Below are positions 7,600 through 16,400 of a stretch of 28,827 bases of DNA, piece after piece. The position numbers and the translations under genes were made by a program. Location of the stretch: NCBI GenBank assembly GCA_902492995.1, contig CABUNR010000015.1:1-28827 (forward strand), given 5' to 3'. Each line of letters opens with the position of its first letter. Positions within the stretch are counted from its first letter, which is position 1. The notes under the pieces were generated by a model, which ran no database searches, was not told the origin of the DNA, and saw only the letters and a program-made list of their open reading frames with translations. Origin of the DNA: OMSK01 sp902492995. GTDB taxonomy: Bacteria; Bacillota_I; Bacilli_A; RF39; UBA660.

Positions 7600-9354
7600 T
7601 TATGCTTTCCATCTATTTTCAACATCACAGTTACTAGAATATGGTTGTGGGTTTGGTGGTGTCATCTTAATAATTAAAGGTATTTTAAATGCTTTACCAA
7701 ATGCTACACAAGTACCAGGTTGCAAACTCTTTTGTTTTTCTATTATTTCTTGATTTATATTTGGAAGCATTTTTTTAATATATTCAAGATCTCTTGGATG
7801 ATTCATTTTAAATATAATAAAATTACTACATTGTGATATAACTGTTTCAGAAATTTCTACTGGTCTTTGACTTATTAAATTAAATATAAGTCCATATTTT
7901 CTTCCTTCTTTAGCAACTCTATCAAATATATTATATCCAAGTAAAATTTTGTCATTATCATTTTGAACATATCTATGTGCTTCTTCCAAAAACAAATGAA
8001 ATGGGATAGATGCCCTATCTGGTAACTTTTTTGTAAAATCAAATAACATTCTTGTATATACCTTCGTTATAACTTTAGCCATAGAATCTTCTATATCCTC
8101 TAAATTGAAGTTAATTATTTGTGCTTTGTGTCCATTTTTACAAGTAACAAGAGATGCTATATAATTATTTAAGTCAATATAATTTGGATAATCAAAATAT
8201 TTAGCATTTTCACCAATAATAATTGAATGTAGTTTTACTTTTAATGAAATAGCATCACTATATGTTCTTTCATTTTTAAGCATTCCTTCACTTATTAAAG
8301 TAAAATCAAGAGCTTTTTCTAAATCTTTTAAATTATAATAATTATTTGTTCTAGACTCATATTGATCTAAATCTGGATTTATAAATGAAGAAACATAATC
8401 AGTAACTAAGATACTTTCAGTAAAATTACCTTCCTTATCAATTATAAAACAATCTCTAAATTTTCTTGTATAACCTAGTCCTTGAACAGGCGCTTCTAAA
8501 TTAAATTTTTCAGTACTACAATCATTTAATATAGAAAATATATCATTTCTTTTACTTGTAGAGGTTTGATTAGTATATAAAATATTCATTATAGCTTTTG
8601 CTATTAAATGATTTTTATAATCTTCACTCATATTACTATCTTCTGCAAATATTCTAACTATCTTAAGCATCTTTTCTATAATAGGTAATTGTGAATGAGA
8701 TGTTGCATTTAAAAATAGTGCTAAATCATCTACATTAAATAAGAATATTGGCATACTTAGTAATGATCCTTCAGTATCATTTATATTAGTCGTAAAATAT
8801 TTAAAATTAAAATTTGGATTTATTTTATCTATTTCTCTAAAGGCTGTATGATATTCTCCATATGCATCAAAAATTAAAAAATTTGATCTAAATGGAACAA
8901 TGTTTTTATTTTCAAAAACATTTTGTAAAAGTCTTGCAAGTCCCCAAGACTTACCACTACCTGTATTACCAAATATAGCCATATGATTTGAGAATAAATC
9001 ATTAACATTTACATATATTGGACAATCATCATACAAAGGTGATACACCAAGCATCATACTTGATGCATTATCTTCTCCAATTATAAGTTTAAATTCATCT
9101 TTTGTTATAACTCTAATTTCAGAGGATAAATTAGGTTTTCTAATTACCCCACCTACAAATTTACCATTTACAATTTCCCCTAAAAATCTTATTTTAATCA
9201 TTTCTTTTGTTATATCTTCTACTTCACCTAATATTTTTTTCTTATCATCTTCAAAGATAACATGCATATTCATTAAATCTTCATTTATAGGCGTTCCTTC
9301 TTTTACTTTTATATGTGCTACATTATCATTAATATATTCAATTTCTCCAAACAT
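7600..9354 (-). CDS. HerA/DUF87-type ATPase (hexameric DNA translocase family)
   Basis: A 584-aa FtsK/HerA-superfamily ATPase. Residues 1-85 form a small beta-rich HAS-barrel-like domain. Walker A is GNTGSGKS (129-136), followed by LARLLQNV. Walker B is in FHLFLEEAH (452-460), with the paired acidic residues of HerA proteins. SQRPVEIS (about 495-502) is the sensor/arginine-finger region. Archaeal HerA works with NurA nuclease in DNA end resection, while bacterial relatives often pair with nucleases or SIR2 proteins in phage defence; no such partner is next to this gene. It begins 2 bp after ylxM with AGAGGGGA upstream and closes the ftsY operon. A housekeeping DNA-translocation role is more likely than defence, but this is inference. 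Confidence 0.85.
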   Translation of the reverse strand: MFGEIEYINDNVAHIKVKEGTPINEDLMNMHVIFEDDKKKILGEVEDITKEMIKIRFLGEIVNGKFVGGVIRKPNLSSEIRVITKDEFKLIIGEDNASSMMLGVSPLYDDCPIYVNVNDLFSNHMAIFGNTGSGKSWGLARLLQNVFENKNIVPFRSNFLIFDAYGEYHTAFREIDKINPNFNFKYFTTNINDTEGSLLSMPIFLFNVDDLALFLNATSHSQLPIIEKMLKIVRIFAEDSNMSEDYKNHLIAKAIMNILYTNQTSTSKRNDIFSILNDCSTEKFNLEAPVQGLGYTRKFRDCFIIDKEGNFTESILVTDYVSSFINPDLDQYESRTNNYYNLKDLEKALDFTLISEGMLKNERTYSDAISLKVKLHSIIIGENAKYFDYPNYIDLNNYIASLVTCKNGHKAQIINFNLEDIEDSMAKVITKVYTRMLFDFTKKLPDRASIPFHLFLEEAHRYVQNDNDKILLGYNIFDRVAKEGRKYGLIFNLISQRPVEISETVISQCSNFIIFKMNHPRDLEYIKKMLPNINQEIIEKQKSLQPGTCVAFGKAFKIPLIIKMTPPNPQPYSSNCDVENRWKA

Positions 9355-9356
9355 TT

Positions 9357-9650
9357 TTATCCCCTCTCTATTATTTTTTCTATTTCTTCTTTTAATGTTT
9401 CATCTTTTACTATATTTAATATTTGTTTATTTTTTTTTAATATTTTTAACTTTTCTTCATAATTTTTTAATTTTTCTTCTGTTTCTTTTAACACATTGAA
9501 TATGGCATTTCTAGTTACATTATAATTTTCACTTATTTCTTTTAAAGATAAATTATCAAAATAATATTCTTCAAAATAATTTTGTTGTTTTTTAGTTAAT
9601 AATGATCCATAAAGATCATACAAATTTATTAAATAAATATTTTTATCCAT
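9357..9650 (-). CDS. ylxM: YlxM (UPF0122), HTH protein associated with SRP
   Basis: A 97-aa protein of the YlxM/p13 family, which binds the SRP and modulates its GTPase cycle in streptococci. Features are NLYDLYGSLLTKKQQNYFEEYY (opening helices), LSLKEISENYNVTRNAI (sigma-factor-like helix-turn-helix, about 34-50) and a C-terminal Lys/Glu-rich coiled tail. The gene usually sits between ftsY and ffh; ftsY is present here but ffh is not, the next gene being a HerA-like ATPase. It overlaps the membrane-protein gene by 8 bp, and its own ribosome-binding site (GAAAG) is weak, suggesting translational coupling. Confidence 0.88.
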   Translation of the reverse strand: MDKNIYLINLYDLYGSLLTKKQQNYFEEYYFDNLSLKEISENYNVTRNAIFNVLKETEEKLKNYEEKLKILKKNKQILNIVKDETLKEEIEKIIERG

Positions 9651-9909
9651 GAATACTTTCTATAATAGACATAACCAATAATAAAGATCCAACTATACTA
9701 TATAACAATGTCATATTTTTTCTTTTATATATTTTATAATTATTATAAGCCATAACAATTAAAGTAAATGAAAGCAAATAATCAACTAAATTTTTAAAAT
9801 TTGGTATAAAAATCACTAATGTTAAAAAATAAACTAATATTACTAACAAAATAATTTGAATAAATAAATTAGTTTGATTTATCTTTTTATTCATTACACC
9901 TTTTTTCAT
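9643..9909 (-). CDS. Small membrane protein of unknown function
   Basis: An 88-aa protein with three likely membrane helices (about 14-36, 42-56 and 67-82) separated by short loops, including the basic YKIYKRKN. I recognise no family. The start at 9909 is supported by a strong AAGGAG 8 nt upstream; a second ATG five codons later has AAAGGTG before it and may also be used. It begins 2 bp after the ftsY stop and its end overlaps ylxM by 8 bp, so it is firmly embedded in this secretion-related operon. A role at the membrane near SRP or Sec is only a guess from position. Confidence 0.75.
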   Translation of the reverse strand: MKKGVMNKKINQTNLFIQIILLVILVYFLTLVIFIPNFKNLVDYLLSFTLIVMAYNNYKIYKRKNMTLLYSIVGSLLLVMSIIESIHG

Positions 9910-9911
9910 TA

Positions 9912-10874
9912 TTACATCTCCTTAAATAAACCATATATATAGTTTTCAATATCAAATACCTTTAAATCATCTTTAGTTTCACCAAGGCCAATATATTTTA
10001 CAGGTATTCCAACACTCTCTTTTATAGCAAGTACTATACCACCTTTTGCAGTTCCATCTAGTTTAGTTAAAACTATACCTGTAATATTAGTTATTTCTTT
10101 AAAACTTTTAGCTTGACTTATACCATTTTGACCAGTTGTTGCATCTATAACAAGAAGTGTTTCATGAGGTGCATTTTCTATCAAATTTCCAATTACTTTA
10201 TTAATTTTTTCCAATTCTTTCATCAAATTATCTTTATTTTGAAGTCTTCCTGCTGTATCTATTAAAACAACATCATAATTTTCATTTATAGCCTTTATCA
10301 GTCCATCATATATTACACTTGATGGATCTGCATTTTCCTTAAAAACTACATCAACATCTATTTTTTCTCCCCATTCATTTATCTGTTCTAAAGCCCCAGC
10401 TCTAAAAGTATCACCAGCAACTAATAAAACTTTTTTCCCTTCGTTTTTTAACTTATAAGCTAGTTTACCTATTGTCGTTGTTTTACCAACACCATTTACT
10501 CCTACAAATAAAAGAACGGTAGGCCCTTTTTCTGCATAATTTATTTTATTTACGATAATATCGTTATTTACATAAATAATAAACATTTCATCAACTATTA
10601 TTTCTTTTAAGTCATCTACACTTAAAATATTTTCATGTTTAACACGTTTTTTTAATCTATCAATAAAATCCATCACTGTATTTACACCAATATCTGCACT
10701 TATTAAAATTTCTTCTAATTCTTCAAAATATTCATCATCTATTCTATTATATTTTAATGTCAATAAATTTAATTTTGATTGAAATTCTTTTCTTGTTTTT
10801 TCAAGTCCTTTTTCATAACTTTCTACTTCTTTTTTTTCTTTTCTAAAAATGTTTTTAAAATTAAATAGTCCCAT
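9912..10874 (-). CDS. ftsY: Signal recognition particle receptor FtsY
   Basis: A 320-aa SRP GTPase that docks ribosome-SRP complexes to the membrane and SecYEG. The N domain runs from about 25 to 105 and the G domain follows. G1 is GVNGVGKT (125-132), the SRP-specific DTFRAGA is at 155-161, G3 is DTAGR (206-210), G4 is TKLDGTAKGG (270-279) and the closing loop is GLGE (296-299). I start at ATG 10874, giving the typical MGLFNFKNIFRK with a short basic amphipathic helix. The protein lacks the long acidic A domain of enterobacterial FtsY, as is usual in Gram-positives. It leads a four-gene operon with a membrane protein, ylxM and a HerA-like ATPase. Confidence 0.96.
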   Translation of the reverse strand: MGLFNFKNIFRKEKKEVESYEKGLEKTRKEFQSKLNLLTLKYNRIDDEYFEELEEILISADIGVNTVMDFIDRLKKRVKHENILSVDDLKEIIVDEMFIIYVNNDIIVNKINYAEKGPTVLLFVGVNGVGKTTTIGKLAYKLKNEGKKVLLVAGDTFRAGALEQINEWGEKIDVDVVFKENADPSSVIYDGLIKAINENYDVVLIDTAGRLQNKDNLMKELEKINKVIGNLIENAPHETLLVIDATTGQNGISQAKSFKEITNITGIVLTKLDGTAKGGIVLAIKESVGIPVKYIGLGETKDDLKVFDIENYIYGLFKEM

Positions 10875-10896
10875 ATCATCATTCCCAACTATATAA

Positions 10897-10925
10897 ATTT
10901 TACTATATTTTTTATATAAATTCAA
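10897..10925 (-). promoter_or_regulatory. Promoter of the ftsY operon
   Basis: On the minus strand TTGAAT (10920-10925) is followed after 17 nt by TAAAAT (10897-10902). The start would be near 10890, only 16 nt before the preferred ftsY ATG. The upstream in-frame start at 10925 would lie inside the promoter, which supports the shorter protein. Confidence 0.6.
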
Positions 10926-10952
10926 TTATTTTATATTACTTTCTCATAATAA

Positions 10953-10974
10953 AACAACAAAATTAATTGTTGTT
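10953..10974 (-). terminator. Probable intrinsic terminator after galE
   Basis: A perfect 8-bp stem, AACAACAA/TTGTTGTT, has a 6-nt loop and overlaps the galE stop codon. The following T-tract is poor (TTATT), so termination may be partial and some readthrough into ftsY is possible. Confidence 0.5.
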
Positions 10975-11964
10975 CTTTTCATAATTCCATGCGTCTTTAC
11001 ACATATCTTCAATTGTTTTTGTTGTTTTAAATCCAAGTTCATTTAATGCCTTAGTTGGATTAGAATAACATGTTGCTATATCTCCTTCTCTTCTAGGTGC
11101 AATTTTATAATTTATTTTTATTTTATTTACCTTTTCAAAGGCATTTATTATATCAAGAACACTATAACCTATACCTGTCCCTAAATTATAGATAAATAAA
11201 CCATTATCTTTATTTATTTTTTCTATAGCTTTTATGTGACCTATAGCCAAATCGACAACATGTATATAATCCCTTACACCAGTTCCATCAGGTGTGTCAT
11301 AATCATTTCCAAATACGGATAAACATTCTAATTTTTTACTTGCTACTTTTGATATATAGGGCATTAAATTAGCTGGAATTCCATTTGGATCCTCCCCTAT
11401 TAAACCTGATTCATGAGCACCAATTGGGTTAAAATATCTAAGGATTGCTATATTCCATTCATTATCAGATTTATATAAATCCTTAATTATTTGTTCAACA
11501 AACAATTTACTTGTCCCATAAGGATTAGTTGTTCCTCCTGTTTCACATTCTTCTGTTATAGGTATTACCTTAGGAACACCATATACAGTAGCACTACTAG
11601 AAAAAACTAATTTTTTACAATTATATTTTTTCATTACATCCAAAAGTACTAACACAGTTGAAACATTATTTGTATAATATTCAATAGGTTTTTTTACAGA
11701 TTCACCTACTGCTTTATATGCTGCAAAATCAATAACAGCATCTATTTTATTTTCACTAAATATTCTTTCTAGAAGGTTTCTATCAATCATATCACCTTCA
11801 TAAAATTTTATACTTTTACCTGTTATTTTATTAATTTTATCTAATACATCTTTTTTACTATTAGAAAAATTATCTAAACCTATTACTTCATAATTATTAT
11901 TTAAAAGTTCTACACATGTATGACTTCCTATATATCCTGCTACTCCTGTTACTAATATTTTCAT
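10963..11964 (-). CDS. galE: UDP-glucose 4-epimerase
   Basis: A 333-aa NAD-dependent extended SDR that interconverts UDP-glucose and UDP-galactose (and possibly their N-acetyl forms) in the cytoplasm. The Rossmann motif is GVAGYIG (7-13), followed by SHTCVEL. The catalytic residues are a serine in FSSSATVYG (121-129) and Tyr149/Lys153 in NPYGTSK. GTGVRDYIHVVDLA is the usual GalE substrate-site segment, and the length is typical. A good AGGAG site lies about 8 nt before the ATG. It follows the DUF3048 gene by 10 bp and lies next to the polysaccharide clusters, so it probably supplies galactose units to them. Confidence 0.95.
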   Translation of the reverse strand: MKILVTGVAGYIGSHTCVELLNNNYEVIGLDNFSNSKKDVLDKINKITGKSIKFYEGDMIDRNLLERIFSENKIDAVIDFAAYKAVGESVKKPIEYYTNNVSTVLVLLDVMKKYNCKKLVFSSSATVYGVPKVIPITEECETGGTTNPYGTSKLFVEQIIKDLYKSDNEWNIAILRYFNPIGAHESGLIGEDPNGIPANLMPYISKVASKKLECLSVFGNDYDTPDGTGVRDYIHVVDLAIGHIKAIEKINKDNGLFIYNLGTGIGYSVLDIINAFEKVNKIKINYKIAPRREGDIATCYSNPTKALNELGFKTTKTIEDMCKDAWNYEKNNN

Positions 11965-11974
11965 ATATTATCTC

Positions 11975-13033
11975 CTATCTTATTACCGTTTTTCGTTTTG
12001 TTACTTGTACCTCTATATATGTTCTTCCATCACTTACTTCAATTTCTTTTCCATCTAAATATGTATATTTAGTTTTTGAACTTCTAGATTCCTTACTCCA
12101 CTTAATTGGTACTGCTTTACCATTTGTTATATAAAAACCTTCCCCACTACCTGTTGTTTTTAAATCCCAATAGTAATTATTATCACACATTTTATAGTCA
12201 ACACGTTCTACAATAATATTTTTTGTTGTAAATTCTTCTTTTGTTGCATAATCCTTTGTTACCTTTCCATTAACTATTCTAGTATACATTTTAGTATCAC
12301 TATTATACTTGAATGTATTTGAAACACTTCCATAATTTATAATTACTTCACTTGCATTCATAACATCTTTATTATTAGTTAAATCAACATCTCCAGCTTT
12401 ATAATTCAACAAAATTGTTTTATCAGCACTTGTAGAATCTAACTTATATTTTTTCTTTTTATTAGCATAATCTAATACTTTTGATGTATTTAAATATGCT
12501 GTATGTTCAGAAGCTAATTTTTCTGGATTTTCTCTCCACATACTTCCTTCCCCAACTAATCCTTGAACATAGTTTATCGCTCCGCCTTTAAGTTGTTCTT
12601 CAGCATATATGCTCCATCCATATGCAGCTAAAATAGCATCACTTTCTAAGGCAAAATCAATAAAATTATGTCTTGCACTTCTTATTGTTCCAACTTTTAA
12701 ATCTTTAGTATCTTTAAAAAGTGCCAAAAGTCTTGATGTTGAACCTTCTGTTGCTATTTCATAAACAAGAAAAGCTTTATTTAATCCTGTTTGAACTTTA
12801 ATTGCAACAGGCGTGTTATTAACACTAACTGCTAGTGGTCTTGATGTTGAATTTACATCAACTATATTAATTTTATTATTTTCTTCTATCTTTTTTACCT
12901 CTTGTTTATTTCCTTTAATTTCTTTTTGCTTATTAGATTTATCGGATTTAGATTTATTTATAAATAAAACAAGTACCAGTATTAATAGAATCAAAAAGCT
13001 TACTATTAATATTATCAATTTTTTCTTTTTCAT
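11975..13033 (-). CDS. DUF3048 domain protein, membrane-anchored (YerB-like)
   Basis: A 352-aa extracytoplasmic protein. Residues 6-25 are a hydrophobic anchor after a KKKK start. No lipobox cysteine is present, unlike B. subtilis YerB, a lipoprotein, so this one is probably tethered by an uncleaved helix. A charged Lys/Glu-rich linker (27-55) leads into the DUF3048 domain, marked by RPLAVSVNN, GTIRSARH and SEHTAYLN. The biochemical role of this family is unknown. AGGTGA precedes the ATG by 4 nt. It is co-transcribed with galE, 10 bp downstream, which puts it in an envelope or sugar context without proving a link. Confidence 0.85.
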   Translation of the reverse strand: MKKKKLIILIVSFLILLILVLVLFINKSKSDKSNKQKEIKGNKQEVKKIEENNKINIVDVNSTSRPLAVSVNNTPVAIKVQTGLNKAFLVYEIATEGSTSRLLALFKDTKDLKVGTIRSARHNFIDFALESDAILAAYGWSIYAEEQLKGGAINYVQGLVGEGSMWRENPEKLASEHTAYLNTSKVLDYANKKKKYKLDSTSADKTILLNYKAGDVDLTNNKDVMNASEVIINYGSVSNTFKYNSDTKMYTRIVNGKVTKDYATKEEFTTKNIIVERVDYKMCDNNYYWDLKTTGSGEGFYITNGKAVPIKWSKESRSSKTKYTYLDGKEIEVSDGRTYIEVQVTKRKTVIR

Positions 13034-13056
13034 ATTATCACCTATCTTATATAAAA

Positions 13057-13065
13057 ATTATATCA
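13057..13065 (-). promoter_or_regulatory. Extended -10 promoter of the DUF3048-galE unit, within an inverted repeat
   Basis: The minus strand has TGATATAAT (extended -10) with no recognisable -35, since that position is a T-tract. The predicted start is near 13050, 17 nt before the ATG. Overlapping it, TATATCA and TGATATA form a perfect 7-bp inverted repeat with a 7-nt spacer (13059-13079), a possible operator. Confidence 0.6.
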
Positions 13066-13078
13066 CATTATATGATAT

Positions 13079-13111
13079 AAAAAAAATAATTTTTTATGAA
13101 AAATTATTTTT
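13079..13111 (-). terminator. Intrinsic terminator ending operon 2
   Basis: A perfect 13-bp A/T-only stem (minus strand AAAAATAATTTTT at 13099-13111, AAAAATTATTTTT at 13082-13094) with a 4-nt loop is followed by further T residues to 13079. The upstream arm lies in the final flippase codons. With no G-C pairs the hairpin is weak thermally, but the long T-tract fits a terminator. Confidence 0.65.
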
Positions 13112-14554
13112 ACAAAATTTATTTATTTTGTTTAAAACATATTTATCTAGTAAATCTTTAAAAAACTTTTCCTTTAAAATTAATAAGCTTCCAAAATAAG
13201 CAATCGCTCCTATAATTCCTTGTAATAATATAGAAATAACTCCATTTAATTTCAATTTATTTATAATAATACATAAAACAAGCATTATAATTCCCGATAT
13301 TATATATTTTATAGACATATATAATATTTTAGAAATTTTAAAATCTTTTCTAACATAATATAATTGTAATAATGTAACTACTAATTCTGCAATAACAGTT
13401 GATATAGTTGCTCCTATTGATTTAAAAGTACCTATTAATAATGCATTAAGTATTAAATTTACAACTGAACCTACAATTACAGATATTGTATATTGTTTTT
13501 GTCTTTTAGTCGATAGTAAATATTGATTACCAATTACACTACTAAATCCAATAAATAATATTATTATACTCATTATATCCATTATTATTTTTACTTCACT
13601 ATAACCTTTTCCAAAAAATAATGGAACAAAATTAGAGGAAACAGCGATTAATCCAAATATAAGTGGTATTGCTATTAAATACACAAAATTAAAAGTTTTA
13701 TACATATAATTTTCTATTTTTTTATGTTCATTACTTGCAAAACAATTTGCTATTCTTGGCATCATTACTGTTCCAACGGATGTTATTATTGTCAACAATA
13801 TTTTAATTATTTTTTGTGATTGTTCATAATAACCAACTTCATTCATATCACCTAATATTGCTCCAAGCATTGTTTTATCTAAAACTGTATAAATTTGAAC
13901 AGCTATTTGTGGGACAAATAATACTAAATTAGGTTTAATATGTTTAACTAAATTTAAATTTTTAAAATTGATAGAAACATAGTTTTTAATTTTAAACCAT
14001 AATGTTATATTACCAAATAAAGTTGTAAGTGAATATATTGCAATATATACTCCTACATCATTTTTTGTCTTTACAAACATAAAAATAGATATTAATGATA
14101 ATAATCTAACAACAATATTTCTAATAACTACTTTTTTAAATTCTTCTAATCCTTGATACATCCAATTTATATCTAAAATATTAGCAAAAATTTCTATAAG
14201 TAATATTAAATAATATATTTTATATCTTCCGCTTATACAAAATATTAAATAAAAAAGTACCATAGATATACTAAGTGTTATTGTTTTAAATACTAATAGT
14301 TCTGAAAATATTTTACTTCTTTTTAAGTTATCATTTTGAACATATGCTATTTCTCTTTGTCCATATAAATTTATTCCTAGTGATCCAAAAAGTATAAAAT
14401 ACGTTACTATTGATATAGTATAACTATATATTCCAGTTCCACTTGGACCAAGCACTCTTGCTAAATATGGAGTAGTAACAATTGGAATTATAATAGCAAG
14501 TATTTGATATATTAAATTATAAACATAATTTTTTTTTACTGATTTCTTTTTCAT
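13094..14554 (-). CDS. Wzx-type oligosaccharide flippase (MOP superfamily)
   Basis: A 486-aa polytopic membrane protein with 12-14 hydrophobic segments. The conserved N-terminus contains PYLARVLGPSGTG (about 31-43), the hallmark of polysaccharide-export flippases. Later come VPQIAVQIYTVLDKTMLG and a VPLFFGKGY segment, both shared with the pseudogene at 22076-23037. It would flip undecaprenyl-linked repeat units outward. It is the only intact flippase in the window and the last gene of operon 2, so it may serve both polymerases. I start it at ATG 14554 (MKKKSVKKN); the in-frame TTG at 14569 adds five residues without a better ribosome-binding site. Its last codons form one arm of the terminator. 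Confidence 0.9.
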   Translation of the reverse strand: MKKKSVKKNYVYNLIYQILAIIIPIVTTPYLARVLGPSGTGIYSYTISIVTYFILFGSLGINLYGQREIAYVQNDNLKRSKIFSELLVFKTITLSISMVLFYLIFCISGRYKIYYLILLIEIFANILDINWMYQGLEEFKKVVIRNIVVRLLSLISIFMFVKTKNDVGVYIAIYSLTTLFGNITLWFKIKNYVSINFKNLNLVKHIKPNLVLFVPQIAVQIYTVLDKTMLGAILGDMNEVGYYEQSQKIIKILLTIITSVGTVMMPRIANCFASNEHKKIENYMYKTFNFVYLIAIPLIFGLIAVSSNFVPLFFGKGYSEVKIIMDIMSIIILFIGFSSVIGNQYLLSTKRQKQYTISVIVGSVVNLILNALLIGTFKSIGATISTVIAELVVTLLQLYYVRKDFKISKILYMSIKYIISGIIMLVLCIIINKLKLNGVISILLQGIIGAIAYFGSLLILKEKFFKDLLDKYVLNKINKFCKNNFS

Positions 14555-14658
14555 ATTGTACTCGTGCAATAAACATTTAAAACATATTTATTGATTAATC
14601 CTTTCTTATCTTATCTTACAAAAAAGCAAGTTTAATAAATTTACATAAATATTTCAAA

Positions 14659-15378
14659 CTATATAATAGCATTTTCATCTATGTTTGAAACAGTTATTTC
14701 TTTTATTTTTAGTTTATTATTTAATACCCAAACATTAAACAATCTTTCTGATAAAAATCCAAAAACTCTTTGGTTATATGAATCATATTTTTCTAAATCA
14801 ATTTCTTTTTCTAATTCACTAAAAATACTAAATAACCATTCCATGTAACTATCAAAATCTTCTTTTTTCATTATAAACATATTAAAAGCATATAAATATT
14901 TTCTTTTTAATACCTTTCTAAAAGACTTCGAATAATTTGGATATAATTTATCAGATATTTCCATGCATTTTAATAAGTCGTTTGTGTGATGTGATTCATA
15001 GTACTGACTTTTTACTGTTTTTTTTCTACCAAATTTAAGTTTCTTTGGTAATATTATGTCTTTTTTTTCTAATATTTTATCAATTTTTTCTATTGATAAA
15101 ATATTATCAAAATCATTATTTTTTTTATTATTAAAAAAATATCTTCTATAATGTGATAATCCAATAATATCAGTATCTTTTTCATTTTTCCATATCCAAT
15201 ATAAAGCTGTTAATTCACAAAAATTAGGATTTCTTCTAGATATATTATCACCTGTATTATCTTTTATATATCCTAAATCCTCATGTAAATCTGATCCGAC
15301 TTGAATTGGTATATAACCATCCATTTTTGGTAATTTAGCCTTTTTATGTGTTGCTATATATATTTTAATATTTTTCAT
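14659..15378 (-). CDS. DUF4422 family (putative capsule glycosyltransferase)
   Basis: A 239-aa protein of the DUF4422 family, found almost only in capsule and exopolysaccharide clusters. Key signatures are IATHK (8-12), IPIQVG (23-28), GDNISRRN (43-50), ELTALYW (55-61) and GLSHYRRYF (73-81). Family members are thought to be glycosyltransferases with a GT-A-like fold. A role in repeat-unit assembly is therefore likely, though I see no canonical DxD motif. GGAAG precedes the ATG. It lies 34 bp after a GT2 gene and 104 bp before the flippase; I find no convincing promoter or terminator in that gap. Confidence 0.85.
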   Translation of the reverse strand: MKNIKIYIATHKKAKLPKMDGYIPIQVGSDLHEDLGYIKDNTGDNISRRNPNFCELTALYWIWKNEKDTDIIGLSHYRRYFFNNKKNNDFDNILSIEKIDKILEKKDIILPKKLKFGRKKTVKSQYYESHHTNDLLKCMEISDKLYPNYSKSFRKVLKRKYLYAFNMFIMKKEDFDSYMEWLFSIFSELEKEIDLEKYDSYNQRVFGFLSERLFNVWVLNNKLKIKEITVSNIDENAII

Positions 15379-15412
15379 TTTTTTCTTCCTTACTATTTAT
15401 TAAAATTGTTTA

Positions 15413-16399
15413 TTATTTTCTTTTATTATATAAATATAAATATTTTTTACCTAATTTAAATTTATTAGTTATTTTGAGTAAATAATACAATAATCTATCT
15501 TTAAACTTTTCACCTTTAGGGTTTGATAATGACACATATTTATTTTTTAAATACCTTGGAAACCTTTCTTTTAACCATATAAACAATTTATCATATATTT
15601 GAGATAATTCACTATATGATATATTTTTAGTTGTATAATATAAAAACCAGATAATATATCTAAAGAAAAAAGCTTCTATTATTTCATAATTATCTTTTAT
15701 TAAATTTCTTTTTTCTAATTCATCATAACATGAATTTAGTAATTTAAAAATGTCTAACTTTTTTTGATCTTTTTGAATAGTATTTGATACACTAAAATCA
15801 TTATAAAACCAGTTATATCCTGAATAATTTATTACCTTTATATCATTTGTAGTAAAATTAATTAATAAATCAAAATATATATCTTCACCTATGTTATTAT
15901 CTAAAAATCTAATATTATTTTCTATTAAAAAATTTCTATCTATAATTCTTGCCCACGGAGTTGTTACTTTTAATCTATCAAAATAGTTTAATGGATTTAA
16001 TTTTATATACTCAATTATTTCATCTTTTTGATTTGTTCTTTTATATCCACCAATTACAACTTTATTGTTAGTATTTTTTATATTTTTATAAAATTCTTCA
16101 ATATAATCATTATCAATATAATCATCATTATCTATAAACATTATGTATTTAGTAGTAGCTAATTCTATTGCTTTATTTCTTGTTTTGGCAACGCCCATAT
16201 TTTCCTGATTAACTATAGATATAATATTAGGATATTTATTTTTATAATCTTCTATTATTTTTAATGAATTATCTGTTGAACCATCATTAATTAACAATAT
16301 TTTATAATTCTTCATAGTTTGAATTAAAACACTATCAATACATCTTTTAATGTATTTTTTTGAGTTATATACTGGTATAACAACTGTAACATCTTTCAT
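15413..16399 (-). CDS. Glycosyltransferase family 2
   Basis: A 328-aa GT2 enzyme with the classic motifs VVIPVYN (6-12), NDGSTDNS (38-45) and the metal-binding DNDD (90-93). GEDIYFDLLI in the middle is the acceptor-site E-D motif of EpsJ/CpsJ-like enzymes. I start it at ATG 16399, one base after the preceding TAG, because this gives the conventional MKDVTVVIPVYN start; the in-frame ATG at 16423 would add eight unusual residues. The C-terminal third is basic and aromatic and may touch the membrane. It sits between another GT2 gene and a DUF4422 gene, so it most likely adds one repeat-unit sugar. Confidence 0.85.
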   Translation of the reverse strand: MKDVTVVIPVYNSKKYIKRCIDSVLIQTMKNYKILLINDGSTDNSLKIIEDYKNKYPNIISIVNQENMGVAKTRNKAIELATTKYIMFIDNDDYIDNDYIEEFYKNIKNTNNKVVIGGYKRTNQKDEIIEYIKLNPLNYFDRLKVTTPWARIIDRNFLIENNIRFLDNNIGEDIYFDLLINFTTNDIKVINYSGYNWFYNDFSVSNTIQKDQKKLDIFKLLNSCYDELEKRNLIKDNYEIIEAFFFRYIIWFLYYTTKNISYSELSQIYDKLFIWLKERFPRYLKNKYVSLSNPKGEKFKDRLLYYLLKITNKFKLGKKYLYLYNKRK

Positions 16400-16400
16400 A

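Noticed and set aside
7600..9354. HerA-like ATPase as part of an anti-phage defence system
   Set aside because: No SIR2, NurA, nuclease or other defence partner is adjacent, and the gene is coupled to ftsY and ylxM, which points to a resident housekeeping role.
10875..10925. N-terminal extension of FtsY from an upstream start at 10925
   Set aside because: Those 17 residues are unlike any FtsY start, and the region holds the -35 and -10 boxes. The ATG at 10874 gives the standard MGLF start.
12813..13199. 128-aa plus-strand open frame
   Set aside because: It runs antisense through the start of the DUF3048 gene, its promoter and the flippase terminator. Its composition is that of a shadow frame, and the minus-strand genes explain the region.
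14555..14658. Possible promoter or terminator between the DUF4422 and flippase genes
   Set aside because: The minus strand has only loose TATGTTTTAAAT-type matches and a short T-run with no paired stem. At this AT content such matches are expected by chance.
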